The notes beneath the pieces were generated by a model. The model was not told the DNA's origin. It was given only the letters and a program-made list of their open reading frames with translations, and ran no database searches. The translations under genes were made by a program, and so were the position numbers. From an uncultured Actinomycetes bacterium (lineage in GTDB: Bacteria > Actinomycetota > Acidimicrobiia > Acidimicrobiales > Acidimicrobilacustridaceae), in assembly GCA_945957335.1 (NCBI GenBank), contig CAMFLJ010000006.1, positions 1-29,236 on the forward strand: a stretch of 29,236 nt of DNA, in the 5' to 3' direction. Of the stretch, positions 13,172 through 20,872 are shown piece after piece. Position 1 is the stretch's first letter. Every line of letters starts with the position of its first letter.

Positions 13172-13969
13172 TCAGGCGGCGAGGAAGGCGGTGATGTCCG
13201 GGAAGGCCTGCGGGTCCTGGATGAAGAAGGCGTGGCCGCCCTCGTACACGCGCAGCTCGGCGCCGGGGATCCGCGAGGCGATGGCCTCGCCGTTCGATGC
13301 CGGGGCGATGCCGTCGTAGCGGCCGCTGGCGACGAGCGTCGGGCAGGTGATGCGGGGCAGCCGGTCCCACACGTCGTGGCCCTTGCGGGCGTGCATCTGC
13401 TCGATCTCCCCGCGCTCCTGCTCGCTGCCCGGCTCGGCCGGGACCCGGTTCGCCACCAGCTGGACGATGCCGAGGTCGTCGGGGTGCTCGGCCAGCCACG
13501 CCTCGTCGAACCGGGTGTCGAGCAGCTTCATGCCGAGCGCCCTGGCCTCCTCCGGGGGCAGGTCGCGCAGCTCGTGCAGCGGGTACGACGGCGCGCCCTC
13601 GCCACCCGACGAGGTGCACAGCAGGGCGAGGCGCTCGATGCGGTCGGGCACGGTCACCGCGATCTCCTGGGCGACCATCCCGCCGAAGCTCGTTCCCACC
13701 ACCCGGAACGTGTCCCACCCGAGGTGGTCGCACAGGGCGATGGCATCGGCTGCGTACTCGGCCATCGTGTAGGGGCCGGGTGGGATCGACGTCTTCCCGA
13801 GGCCGCGCTGGTCGTGGGCGGCGACGTGCAGGCCGGCGCCGGCGTAGACCGGCAGCAGCAACCGGGCCTGCTCGAGGGTCGAGCCCGACCCGTTGACGAA
13901 GAGGAGGTTCGGGCCCTCACCCGACTCCTCGTAGTAGATGTCGATGCCGTTCAGGTGCGCGGTGGGCAT
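13172..13969 (-). CDS. Alpha/beta hydrolase (enol-lactonase-like)
   Basis: 265 residues. It opens MPTAHLNGIDIYYEESGEGP, typical of 3-oxoadipate enol-lactonase-like hydrolases. The oxyanion region is LLFVNGSGST, where HG is usual. DQRGLGKTSIP follows. The nucleophile elbow GTSFGG provides the catalytic Ser, SGRYDGIAP the Asp and GGHAFF the His. The start at 13967-13969 is supported by TACGTT 8 nt upstream (leaderless) and by conserved length; a longer upstream extension is not coding-like. It has its own promoter and is not tied to the dioxygenase gene behind it. The substrate is unknown. Confidence 0.87.
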   Translation of the reverse strand: MPTAHLNGIDIYYEESGEGPNLLFVNGSGSTLEQARLLLPVYAGAGLHVAAHDQRGLGKTSIPPGPYTMAEYAADAIALCDHLGWDTFRVVGTSFGGMVAQEIAVTVPDRIERLALLCTSSGGEGAPSYPLHELRDLPPEEARALGMKLLDTRFDEAWLAEHPDDLGIVQLVANRVPAEPGSEQERGEIEQMHARKGHDVWDRLPRITCPTLVASGRYDGIAPASNGEAIASRIPGAELRVYEGGHAFFIQDPQAFPDITAFLAA

Positions 13970-13977
13970 GGACGCGG

Positions 13978-13983
13978 AACGTA
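13978..13983 (-). promoter_or_regulatory. -10 box of alpha/beta hydrolase gene
   Basis: TACGTT on the minus strand, 8 nt before the ATG at 13969. The same hexamer and spacing occur in front of the second Ser/Thr-rich gene. Confidence 0.45.
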
Positions 13984-14019
13984 GCCCGGGCGCCGCCATC
14001 GCGCTCGCGTCACACGGAG

Positions 14020-15018
14020 CTAGACGGTGAGCGCCTCCAGCTTGCGCCACAGGTAGTCCCCGGCCGTCACCGGCTCGGCGAGCACCGGCGGCGCACCCGT
14101 GTCGCACTGCGGGAGGCACTCGATGACGGCGTCGTAGTTGGGGTGGTGGAAGAACGCCCACGAGGTGCGGTGCCGATCGAGCGCGATCGGTGCCACCCGG
14201 TGGCGCGTCGATCGCCACCTCCGGTTCGACCACTCCGACAGCAGGTCGCCGACGTTGACCACGAAGGCTCTCGGCACGTGGGGCACGTCGACCCACTCCG
14301 GGTCGTCATCGTCCCCGACGGCCACCTGGAGGCCGGGGGTGTCGTCGGCCAGCAGGATCGTGATGCTGCCGAAGTCGGTGTGCTGCCCGATGCGCATCTG
14401 CCCCGGCAGGGGCTCGACGTCGGTGGGCGGGTAGTGGAGCGAGCGCAGGGCGGTGATGTGGCGGTCGGTGCTGGGCACGAAGAAGCCCTCCTCCAGTCCC
14501 AGCGCCCGACCGAAGACCTCCATCACCAGATCGGCCACGCCCTCGAGCGCCACGTAGTACTCGGTCCACACGGCCTCGAGCTCGATGGGGTCGGCCGGCC
14601 AGTCGTTGGGCTCGAAGTAGCGGCCGGCCGCTGGGGCGCGGTGGTAGTCGTCGTCGGGTCGACCGATGGGGCCGACCGTGTAGGCCTCGAACAGGTCGGG
14701 CGGCGCCACGCCTCCGACTGCCTCGTAGGAGCGGCTCAGCGACTCGTTGCCCATCGGCTGGTAGCCGCGGTTGGGGTGCCGGGTCGGCGAGATCGAGCGC
14801 GCCTTGACCGCCTCCGGAAGGGCGAAGAACCGGGCCGTCACGTCCTGCAACCGGGCGACGAGCACCGGGTCGACCCCGTGCCCGACGATGGAGGCGAAGC
14901 CGACCTCGCGGTACGCGGCGTCGAGCTCGGCCGCCACGCGGTCCTTGTCAGCCCGGGTGCCGGTGCGGAACGGTCCCAGGTCGACGACCGGGATCGCCGC
15001 AGCCTCGGCCCCGCTCAT
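14020..15018 (-). CDS. 2-oxoglutarate/Fe(II) oxygenase, isopenicillin N synthase-like
   Basis: 332 residues, the family's usual length. The N-terminal DIOX_N part reads IPVVDLGPF, then YREVGFASIVGHGVDP and FFALPEAVKARS. The jelly-roll core has the iron triad H213-x-D215 (GQHTDFGSITIL) and H273 (STRHRVA). The cosubstrate carboxylate pair is R284-x-S286 (HRTSWAFF). All metal and cosubstrate residues are present, so it should be active: a hydroxylase, desaturase or cyclase of unknown substrate. Its ATG overlaps the TGA of the VOC gene (ATGA), so the two are translated together. A second member of the family lies at 22754-23725. Confidence 0.9.
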   Translation of the reverse strand: MSGAEAAAIPVVDLGPFRTGTRADKDRVAAELDAAYREVGFASIVGHGVDPVLVARLQDVTARFFALPEAVKARSISPTRHPNRGYQPMGNESLSRSYEAVGGVAPPDLFEAYTVGPIGRPDDDYHRAPAAGRYFEPNDWPADPIELEAVWTEYYVALEGVADLVMEVFGRALGLEEGFFVPSTDRHITALRSLHYPPTDVEPLPGQMRIGQHTDFGSITILLADDTPGLQVAVGDDDDPEWVDVPHVPRAFVVNVGDLLSEWSNRRWRSTRHRVAPIALDRHRTSWAFFHHPNYDAVIECLPQCDTGAPPVLAEPVTAGDYLWRKLEALTV

Positions 15019-15446
15019 CGGGCCGTGGCCTCCAGCCAGAACGAGAGGGCGCCCTGGGTGTCGGACACCCGGAAGACGTTGCCCTCCGGGTCGAGGTACA
15101 CGACCTGACGGGCGTCGTAGTAGGTCGTGAACGGCCCCTTCACCACGGTGGCGCCCAGCGCGGTCAAGGGCTCGACCGACGCGTCGACCTCCTCCGCGGT
15201 GCCCAGGTCGAAGGTGACGTGGTTGCCGGTGGCGGCGCCGCGCCGGTCGCCCACCTCGAGCAGGTCGAACGCCTCGTCGGCGTGGAAGCCGAGCGCCACT
15301 CCGCCGGCCGCCAGCGCCACGAAGATCGGGCTCTCCACCTCGGGCACGCGCTCGAAGCCGAAGGCGGCGGCGTAGAACTCGGCCAGGGCGACGTGGTCGC
15401 GGCACATGAGGCTGACGAGCTGGATGTAGGGCGTGGCGGCGGGCAT
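15015..15446 (-). CDS. VOC (glyoxalase/bleomycin-resistance/dioxygenase) superfamily protein
   Basis: 143 residues, one VOC domain of two beta-alpha-beta-beta-beta modules. The first is IQLVSLMCRDHVALAEFYAA, then ESPIFVALAAGGVALGFH. The second is GNHVTFDLGTAEEVDASVEP, then VVKGPFTTYYDARQVVYLDPEGNVFRV. H75-like (GNHVTF) and the E in DPEGN are candidate metal ligands. The ATG at 15444-15446 is preceded at 6 nt by TACTGT, and no ribosome site is seen, so it is leaderless. It is coupled by a 4-bp overlap to the 2OG oxygenase, implying the two act on the same compound or pathway. Confidence 0.82.
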   Translation of the reverse strand: MPAATPYIQLVSLMCRDHVALAEFYAAAFGFERVPEVESPIFVALAAGGVALGFHADEAFDLLEVGDRRGAATGNHVTFDLGTAEEVDASVEPLTALGATVVKGPFTTYYDARQVVYLDPEGNVFRVSDTQGALSFWLEATAR

Positions 15447-15452
15447 GGCCCG

Positions 15453-15458
15453 ACAGTA
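15453..15458 (-). promoter_or_regulatory. -10 box of VOC/2OG-oxygenase operon
   Basis: TACTGT on the minus strand, 6 nt before the ATG at 15446. The palindrome at 15488-15506 lies just upstream of the expected -35 position. Confidence 0.4.
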
Positions 15459-15487
15459 CGGACCGTCCGTTTCCCCCGGGTTTCGCC

Positions 15488-15506
15488 GTTCGACGAACTG
15501 TTGAAC
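15488..15506. promoter_or_regulatory. 19-bp operator-like palindrome shared with the monooxygenase operon
   Basis: GTTCGAC / GAACT / GTTGAAC, 7-5-7 with one mismatch between the arms. The arms match GTTCAAC / GTTGAAG at 20873-20891 with the same 5-bp spacer. It is centred between the divergent VOC and Ddn-like genes and could control both. Confidence 0.45.
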
Positions 15507-15556
15507 CGCGCCGACCGGGGGTTGGGTCGGCGATCGCGCCGTGAGACCATCGGGCC

Positions 15557-15988
15557 ATGGCAGACGAGACCAGCCCCGCACGCGACTACTCCCTCTTCGG
15601 TGATGCCCACGTGGCCGCCTACCGCGAGACCGGCGGCGAGGTCGGGCACATCTGGAACGGCGTGCCCTGCCTGATCCTCACCACGCGCCGCAAGGACGGC
15701 TCCCCACGCGACGTCGCCCTCATCTACGGGATGGCCGGCGACACACCCCTCGTCGTGGCATCCAAGGGCGGCGCCCCCGAGGATCCGCTCTGGTACCGCG
15801 ACCTCGTCCGGACACCCCAGGCCACGGTGCAGATCGGCCCCGACGTCATCGAGGTCACCGCCCGCACCGCGACCGCCGACGAGAAGCCGGCGCTGTGGGA
15901 GACCATGACCGGGATCTGGCCCGACTACGACGCCTACCAGGCGAAGACCGATCGGCCCATCCCCGTCGTGATCCTCGAGCGCAGCTGA
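15557..15988 (+). CDS. Ddn-family deazaflavin (F420)-dependent nitroreductase/quinone reductase
   Basis: 143 residues, matching the Ddn/TIGR00026 family end to end. Blocks in order are FGDAHVAAYRETGGEVGHIW, NGVPCLILTTRRKDG, VALIYGMAGDTPLVVASKGG, APEDPLWYRDLVRTPQATVQ, VTARTATADEKPALWETMTG, and IWPDYDAYQAKTDRPIPVVI. This split-barrel family uses reduced F420 in mycobacteria to reduce quinones and nitro compounds. F420 use here is inferred from the family. There is no ribosome site; a weak GACCAT box lies 6 nt before the ATG, suggesting leaderless translation. It is divergent from the VOC/2OG operon, with the 19-bp palindrome between them. Confidence 0.9.
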   Translation: MADETSPARDYSLFGDAHVAAYRETGGEVGHIWNGVPCLILTTRRKDGSPRDVALIYGMAGDTPLVVASKGGAPEDPLWYRDLVRTPQATVQIGPDVIEVTARTATADEKPALWETMTGIWPDYDAYQAKTDRPIPVVILERS

Positions 15989-15998
15989 TCCCCGGGCA

Positions 15999-16014
15999 TC
16001 GGCACGGGTGCCGA
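15999..16014 (+). terminator. Hairpin after Ddn-like gene
   Basis: TCGGCAC / GTGCCGA with a GG loop, a perfect 7-bp stem 11 nt after the stop at 15988. A 2-nt loop is too tight, so the innermost pair would open. No T-run. Confidence 0.4.
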
Positions 16015-16042
16015 CCAGCCCGGTCGCGATCCCCCATCCGAG

Positions 16043-16052
16043 TCTGATCAGA
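16043..16052. promoter_or_regulatory. TCTGATCAGA palindrome upstream of PilZ gene
   Basis: A perfect 10-bp palindrome. Its left half with one flanking base, GTCTGATC, recurs at 16091-16098, 49 bp downstream and closer to the PilZ start. This may be a regulatory pair; no known consensus is assigned. Confidence 0.3.
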
Positions 16053-16134
16053 AGCCGACGAACGGCCCTGCCGCGAAGGGGCGCCCGGTGGTCTGATCTC
16101 CCTGAAGGTTCCTAGCGAGAGAAGGGGGCCGGGG

Positions 16135-16608
16135 ATGTCGTACACCACCCGACGAAGCATCTCCGTGGGTCCCGACGAGCTGGCATCAGCCGAGAGGTCA
16201 CCGCCCCCGCCGACCGGTGAGTCGCCCGAGGGGCAGACCGTGTCGTACACGGTCGAGTCACCGTTCGAGCACCGCATCGGGCACCGCGTCGTGATCGACG
16301 GCCTCCCGGCCGCGTTCTCCGACCGGCCCAACCACACGGTGCCGGTGCGGCTGGTCGACGTGTCGGTCAGCGGCGCGGCGATGGTCGTGTCGAAGATGGC
16401 CGGCCTCGCCGTCGGCACCCGTGGCCGCCTGGTCCACCAGGCGGTCGACACCAAGGTCGACGTGCGGCGCATCGAGCCCGGGCCCGACGAGTCGACGGTG
16501 AAGATCAGCGTCGAGTTCGTCGAGCTGTCGGGCCCTCTGAAGGACGAGATCTACGCCCTCGTGGCCCGGCACCACAGCGGCGCGATCCTCGACCACCCGC
16601 AGGTCTGA
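16135..16608 (+). CDS. PilZ-domain protein, probable c-di-GMP receptor
   Basis: 157 residues. A 40-residue Pro/Ser-rich N-terminus is followed by one PilZ domain. Both c-di-GMP binding motifs can be read: RxxxR as R47-I-G-H-R51 (in FEHRIGHRVVID), and DxSxxG as D-V-S-V-S-G (VRLVDVSVSGAAMVV). The C-terminal strand and helix read VKISVEFVELSGPLKDEIYA. It is a stand-alone receptor with no enzyme domain, so it presumably acts by binding a partner. The ATG at 16135 has AAGGGGG upstream. No GGDEF/EAL genes are in the window. Confidence 0.8.
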   Translation: MSYTTRRSISVGPDELASAERSPPPPTGESPEGQTVSYTVESPFEHRIGHRVVIDGLPAAFSDRPNHTVPVRLVDVSVSGAAMVVSKMAGLAVGTRGRLVHQAVDTKVDVRRIEPGPDESTVKISVEFVELSGPLKDEIYALVARHHSGAILDHPQV

Positions 16609-16621
16609 AGCTCGGGAACCT

Positions 16622-16652
16622 GAGGGCCGGGCAACCTCCCAGCCCGACCCTC
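16622..16652 (+). terminator. Hairpin after PilZ gene
   Basis: GAGGGCCGGGC (16622-16632) and GCCCGACCCTC (16642-16652) form an 11-bp stem with one mismatch and a 9-nt loop, 14 nt after the PilZ stop. It faces the crotonase gene end (16724), so it may serve both strands. Confidence 0.5.
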
Positions 16653-16723
16653 TGCGGCCGTCCGTCCACTCTCCCGCCGGGCGGGCGGCCGCGACCCGCG
16701 GCCCCGGCTGCCGCGCCCGCTCC

Positions 16724-17530
16724 CTAGAACGGCGCCCAGTCGGGGTCGCGCTTCTCGCGGAACGCCTTGCCGGCCTCGGCCATGTTGCCGGTGAAGGTGC
16801 CGAGGACCTGCGTGCGGTTCTCGAGCTCCATGGCGGCGCGCAGGCTGGGGGCGTCGAAGTTCGCCCAGAGGCCGAGCTTGGTCATGATCACGCCGAACTC
16901 GCTGTTGGCGGTGATGCCGGCGGCGATGTCGAGCGCGGCTCCGAGCAGCTCGTCCTTCTCGACGACCCGGTTGAGCAGGCCGATGCGGAGCGACTCGTCG
17001 GCCGGCACGCGCCGACCGGTGAGCATGAGCTCGGCGGCCATGGTCGGCCCGACGATGCGGGGCAGCCAGTAGCTCGTGCCGACGTCGCACGACGACAGGC
17101 CGACCCGGATGAAGTGCGAGGCGAAGTAGGCGTCGGGGCTGGCCACCCGCATGTCGCAGGCGAGCGAGAGCGCCAGGCCACCACCCACCGCCCCGCCGTG
17201 CACCGCGGCGATCACCGGCTGGCGCGCCTCGTGGACCATCAGCATCAGCTCGGCGATGTGGTCCTGGTACTCGTGGATGAAGCCCACCGGCCCGCGGCCC
17301 TTGGCCCGCTCCGGGGTCTCGTCGTCGCCGCCCATGTTGGCGCCGGCGCAGAAGCCGCGGCCCCGGCCCTGCACGACCACGACCCGCGCCTCGCGGTCGT
17401 CGCGCAGCCCGGCGAAGGTGTCCTTCAACTCGGTGATCATGCGCCCGCTCAGGGCGTTGTAGCGGTCCGGGTCGTTCAGCTCGACCAGCACCACGCCGTC
17501 GGCCGGCCTGCTCGTCTCCACCAGCGCCAT
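16724..17530 (-). CDS. Crotonase-family protein lacking both hydratase glutamates (EchA12-like)
   Basis: 268 residues. The ATG at 17528-17530 has GGGGAGGGGA upstream. The oxyanion hole is FCAGAN (residues 60-65) and the second half VGGGLALSLACD. Aligned to rat mitochondrial hydratase, Glu144 becomes A120 and Glu164 becomes F140. A new carboxylate, D149 (GLSSCDVGTSYWLPR), stands where mycobacterial EchA12-type proteins have Glu. It should still bind acyl-CoA but is unlikely to be a standard hydratase. Isomerase, C-C hydrolase or other crotonase chemistry is possible. It lies 80 nt after the alpha/beta hydrolase gene, same strand, and probably ends the monooxygenase-amidohydrolase operon. Confidence 0.85.
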   Translation of the reverse strand: MALVETSRPADGVVLVELNDPDRYNALSGRMITELKDTFAGLRDDREARVVVVQGRGRGFCAGANMGGDDETPERAKGRGPVGFIHEYQDHIAELMLMVHEARQPVIAAVHGGAVGGGLALSLACDMRVASPDAYFASHFIRVGLSSCDVGTSYWLPRIVGPTMAAELMLTGRRVPADESLRIGLLNRVVEKDELLGAALDIAAGITANSEFGVIMTKLGLWANFDAPSLRAAMELENRTQVLGTFTGNMAEAGKAFREKRDPDWAPF

Positions 17531-17610
17531 CGGGTCCCCTCCCCTGTCACGAAGGGACCCACCCTGCCACGTCGGCGGGGTTCGTGGACCGGGAGCCGGG
17601 CGGGCGCGGC

Positions 17611-18438
17611 TCAGGCGAGGAAGTCGAGGGCGACCTCGGCGAAGCGAGCGGGCTGGTCGACGTTCACCAGGTGCCCACTGGGGCCGATCTCCACCAGCGC
17701 GGCCCCGAGCGCCTCCGCCTCGGCCGCTGCGACGTCGGCGGCCAGCACGAAGCTGTCCTCGGCCCGCACCAGGAGCGCAGGGCACGACACGCCGCGCACC
17801 GCGGGCCAGTGGTCCTCGCCCCTGAACGGCCATGTGGTGAGGAAGACCGGGTCGTGGCATCGCTCGAGCCCGGACGGCCCGGGGCGCACCGACCCGGCGG
17901 CCAGCACCTCGATGTGCTCGGCCGGGGCGTGGCGGTTGGCGCCGGCCTCGAACTCGATGACCTCGTCGAGGGTGGCGAACGACGCGGGCCGCGGCGGCAC
18001 GTCGTCGACGGCCTGGCCGAACTCGGGCGGCACGTCGATCATCACCAGCCGGTGCACGAGCTCGGGACGCGACGCGGCGAGCGTCGCCCCCACCAGGCCG
18101 CCCCACGACAGGCCCACCAGGTCGACCGGCCCGACCCCGTTGGCCTCGATCCAGCCGGCCACGTCGGCCGCCATCGACGCCGTCGAGTAGTCGCCGTCGA
18201 GGGCCCACGAGCTGGCGCCGTGGCCCCGCATGTCGAGGGCGTAGGCCGTTCCCCGGCCGGCGGCCAGCAGCGGTGCGGCACCGTTCCACGCCCACGCCTG
18301 GCCGGCCACGCCGTGCAGGCACAGCACCGGCACCCCGTCGCCTCCGGCCTCGGGGCCGTCCCACTGCAGGTGGTGCAGGCGCAGGGCGCCGACGGTGGTC
18401 CAGCCGTGGGCCACGGTCGACGAGCGGACGACGGTCAT
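17611..18438 (-). CDS. Alpha/beta hydrolase in monooxygenase-amidohydrolase operon
   Basis: 275 residues. LCLHGVAGQAWAWNGAA is the oxyanion strand, and LDMRGHGASSW follows. The nucleophile elbow is GLSWGG (catalytic Ser), the acid probably the Asp of VRAEDSFVL, and the base the His of GPSGHLVNVDQP. A cap domain lies between the elbow and the acid. Its ATG (18436-18438) overlaps the amidohydrolase stop as ATGA, and AGGAG lies about 7 nt upstream. In context it may hydrolyse an ester, lactone or short amide produced by the two preceding enzymes, as RutD does in uracil breakdown. That comparison is by analogy only. Confidence 0.88.
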   Translation of the reverse strand: MTVVRSSTVAHGWTTVGALRLHHLQWDGPEAGGDGVPVLCLHGVAGQAWAWNGAAPLLAAGRGTAYALDMRGHGASSWALDGDYSTASMAADVAGWIEANGVGPVDLVGLSWGGLVGATLAASRPELVHRLVMIDVPPEFGQAVDDVPPRPASFATLDEVIEFEAGANRHAPAEHIEVLAAGSVRPGPSGLERCHDPVFLTTWPFRGEDHWPAVRGVSCPALLVRAEDSFVLAADVAAAEAEALGAALVEIGPSGHLVNVDQPARFAEVALDFLA

Positions 18439-19718
18439 GGGTGCTCCTGCGGATCGGTGGCTGGTCGGGTGCCGGGCTCGGCGGGGGTGTCGGGCAGCAG
18501 CGATCGTCGCACGACCGAGCGCGCCACCACCCGGCCGCCGCGCAGCACCGTGCGGGTCTCGCCGGCCCGCGCGAGGGCGGACGTGAGGTCGTCGCCCTCG
18601 ACGCAGAGCAGGTCGGCGCGGGCGCCCACCACCGGACCGGCCGGCGGGAGCGCCATGGCCACCCGACCGGCGGCGCCCACCGCGTGCCAGGCCTCGGCCG
18701 GGGTGAGGTGGCCGGCCATCACCATCAGGGCCGCGGTCTCGAGCGGGTCGGCCCGGCCGACCGCGTTGAACGCGTCACGGACGTTGTCGCCGCCGGCGGC
18801 GACGTTGGCGCCGGCGGCCAGCAGGGCGCGCGTCGCCGTGAGGCCGCGCGGGACGGCGGAGGACCGTTCCCTCCCCTGCAGGTAGAGGTTCGTCTGGGGC
18901 AGCGCCACCACCGACACCCCGGCGGCCGCCACCAGCGCGGCCGTCTCGGCCTGCTGCCCGGCCGGCTGCACACCGAGGCTGACGCAGTGCGAGGCCGTGG
19001 CCCGCCCCGGCCTCCACCCGAGCTCGGCCACCCGACGAGCGAGGTGCACCAGCCCGACCGCGTCGGGCTCGAGGGTCTCGTCGGTGTGGAGGTCGACGCC
19101 CACGCCCTCGCGCTCGGCCACCGCCAGCACGAACGCTGTGGCGGCGTCGGGGTCGGGGTCGATGTGCACCGCGCCGCCGAGGAGGTCGGCGCCCCGTCCG
19201 ATGGCCTCCTCGACCACCCGGCGGTTGTCGGCCGACCCGTCGCCGGTGAGCGGCATGCTCGGCAGGGCCACGACCTGCACGTCGGCCAGGCCGGTGCGAG
19301 CCGCCTCGTCACGCAGGGCCACCAGCGCCTCGAGGGGAGCCCAGCCGCTGGCGACCGAGAGGTTCACGTGGGTGCGCACGGCGACGGCGCCGTGCAGCAC
19401 GAGGTCCTCGAGCACCGGCCACGCGGTCTCCAGGATCTGGTCGGCCGAGCGGTGCGAGAGCTCGGTGGCCCAGGTGCGCACCGCGCTCATGAGGTCGGCG
19501 GTCGGGTTCGGGGCGACGGGCCAGGTGCCGGCCTTGTCGAGGTGGGCGTGGGGCTCGACCGGCGCGTCGAGCACGACCAGCCCGGTGCAGTCGACCACCT
19601 CCTCCCCGGCGGTGGAGACCAGCGAGGGGCCGACCTCGACGACCACCCCTGTCGAGGCGTCGACGCGCACGTCGGCCGGGGTGCCGTCGGCGAGGCGCCC
19701 GCCGGCGAGGACCGTCAC
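18435..19718 (-). CDS. Amidohydrolase, cytosine-deaminase (CodA)-like
   Basis: 427 residues, close to E. coli CodA in length. A GTG start at 19716-19718 overlaps the TGA of the preceding gene (GTGA); the open frame continues upstream but is not coding-like. The metal and catalytic set is complete and almost co-linear with CodA: H57-x-H59 (EPHAHLD), H211 and E214 (LHTDE), H244 (TASH), and D311 (AGGDNVRD). The NLYLQGR segment matches CodA's NIHLQGR. The C-terminal strand ends GARADLLCVEG and VLRGGRVVA. It should hydrolyse a C-N bond of a cyclic amidine or amide. CodA-like enzymes act on cytosine, isoguanine, creatinine and related N-heterocycles; the substrate here is unknown. Confidence 0.9.
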   Translation of the reverse strand: MTVLAGGRLADGTPADVRVDASTGVVVEVGPSLVSTAGEEVVDCTGLVVLDAPVEPHAHLDKAGTWPVAPNPTADLMSAVRTWATELSHRSADQILETAWPVLEDLVLHGAVAVRTHVNLSVASGWAPLEALVALRDEAARTGLADVQVVALPSMPLTGDGSADNRRVVEEAIGRGADLLGGAVHIDPDPDAATAFVLAVAEREGVGVDLHTDETLEPDAVGLVHLARRVAELGWRPGRATASHCVSLGVQPAGQQAETAALVAAAGVSVVALPQTNLYLQGRERSSAVPRGLTATRALLAAGANVAAGGDNVRDAFNAVGRADPLETAALMVMAGHLTPAEAWHAVGAAGRVAMALPPAGPVVGARADLLCVEGDDLTSALARAGETRTVLRGGRVVARSVVRRSLLPDTPAEPGTRPATDPQEHP

Positions 19719-20872
19719 GGCACGAGCAGCGACACGCCGAGCCGGGGCAGCACTTCCTCGGCCAGCGCGTGCAGCTGCTCGTCGACCCGCTCGCGCCCGA
19801 GGCCCGGCAGCTCCGGGAACAGCACGAGGTGGTGCAGGCCGAGGCGCTCGATCCAGCCGCCGATGTGGTCGGCCACCTCCTCGTAGGAGCCGATGGCCCA
19901 CACGCCGTCGGCCCTCGTCTGCTCGAGCGTCGGGCGGTAGTCGAAGGGCGCGCCCTCGCGCATGAACCGGAACCGCCCGTAGGGCGAGAGGAACTTCACG
20001 TACTCATCGTGGCTCGGGCCGCCCACCCGCAGCGCCTCCTCGGTGGTGGGGGCGCAGTGCACGATCATCTGGAGGCACCGCCGCTCGCCGGGCGCGAGCT
20101 CGTGGCCGAACGACGCGCACTCCTCGGCGAAGGTCTCCCACCGCTGCTGCTGGATCGAGGGCGCGGCGTTGGCGAACACGCCGGTGAACCCCTGGCGGGC
20201 GACGTAGGTGGAGGTGTTGGGCGAGGTGACGGGCTGGAACACCTCGGGCACCCCACTTGCCGGGCGGGGCACGAGGGTGAGGGTCTCGACCATCCCGCCG
20301 CGGTCGGGGATGCCCTCGGGCGGGAACGAGAAGTGCGTGCCGTGGAAGGAGAACCGCTCCTCGCGCCAGGCGGCGAGGATCACCTCCATCGCCTCCTCGA
20401 AGATCTCCCGGTTGAGGGCGTCGGCGTCGCGGCTCATCTGGTTGTCACCGCTCGCCACCACCGCTCCGAGCGCCTGCGCCTCCCGCGGGACGGTGCCCCG
20501 GCCGACGCCGAACTGCATGCGCCCGCCGCTCAGGATGTCGGCCATGGCGTAGTCCTCGGCCAGGCGCAGCGGGTGCCACTGGGGCACGACGTTGAACATC
20601 TGGCCGAACCGCAGCCGCTCGGTGAGGCCGGCGAGGTGGAGGCCGAACAGCACGAGGTTGGGGGTGAGCTCGTAGCCCTCGTGCTGGAAGTGGTGCTCGG
20701 TGAGCCACATCGTGTCGTAGCCCAGCCGGTCGGCGGTGCGGGCCCAGTGGCACAGGTCGGCATATGCCTGGGCGACCTGCTCGTTGGTGACCCGCCGGTC
20801 ACGGGGGTCGGGCAGCCCGGCCCCCGGATCGGTCATGGGAGCGCTGCCGTAGACGTCGAGGTCGACCCGCAT
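19715..20872 (-). CDS. Luciferase-like (LLM-class) flavin-dependent monooxygenase
   Basis: 385 residues from the ATG at 20870-20872. An ATG three codons further upstream (20881) is less likely because a CAGAAT -10 box ends 7 nt before the chosen start. The protein is a TIM-barrel bacterial-luciferase-like enzyme: DRLGYDTMWLTEHHF, then ELTPNLVLFGLHLAGLTERL, MADILSGGRMQFGVGRG and REIFEEAMEVILAAWREERF. The C-terminal end is ADGVWAIGSYEEVADHIGGW. It needs FMNH2 or F420H2 from a separate reductase. As first gene of an operon with a CodA-like amidohydrolase, it may oxygenate an N-heterocycle or its breakdown product. Confidence 0.9.
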   Translation of the reverse strand: MRVDLDVYGSAPMTDPGAGLPDPRDRRVTNEQVAQAYADLCHWARTADRLGYDTMWLTEHHFQHEGYELTPNLVLFGLHLAGLTERLRFGQMFNVVPQWHPLRLAEDYAMADILSGGRMQFGVGRGTVPREAQALGAVVASGDNQMSRDADALNREIFEEAMEVILAAWREERFSFHGTHFSFPPEGIPDRGGMVETLTLVPRPASGVPEVFQPVTSPNTSTYVARQGFTGVFANAAPSIQQQRWETFAEECASFGHELAPGERRCLQMIVHCAPTTEEALRVGGPSHDEYVKFLSPYGRFRFMREGAPFDYRPTLEQTRADGVWAIGSYEEVADHIGGWIERLGLHHLVLFPELPGLGRERVDEQLHALAEEVLPRLGVSLLVP

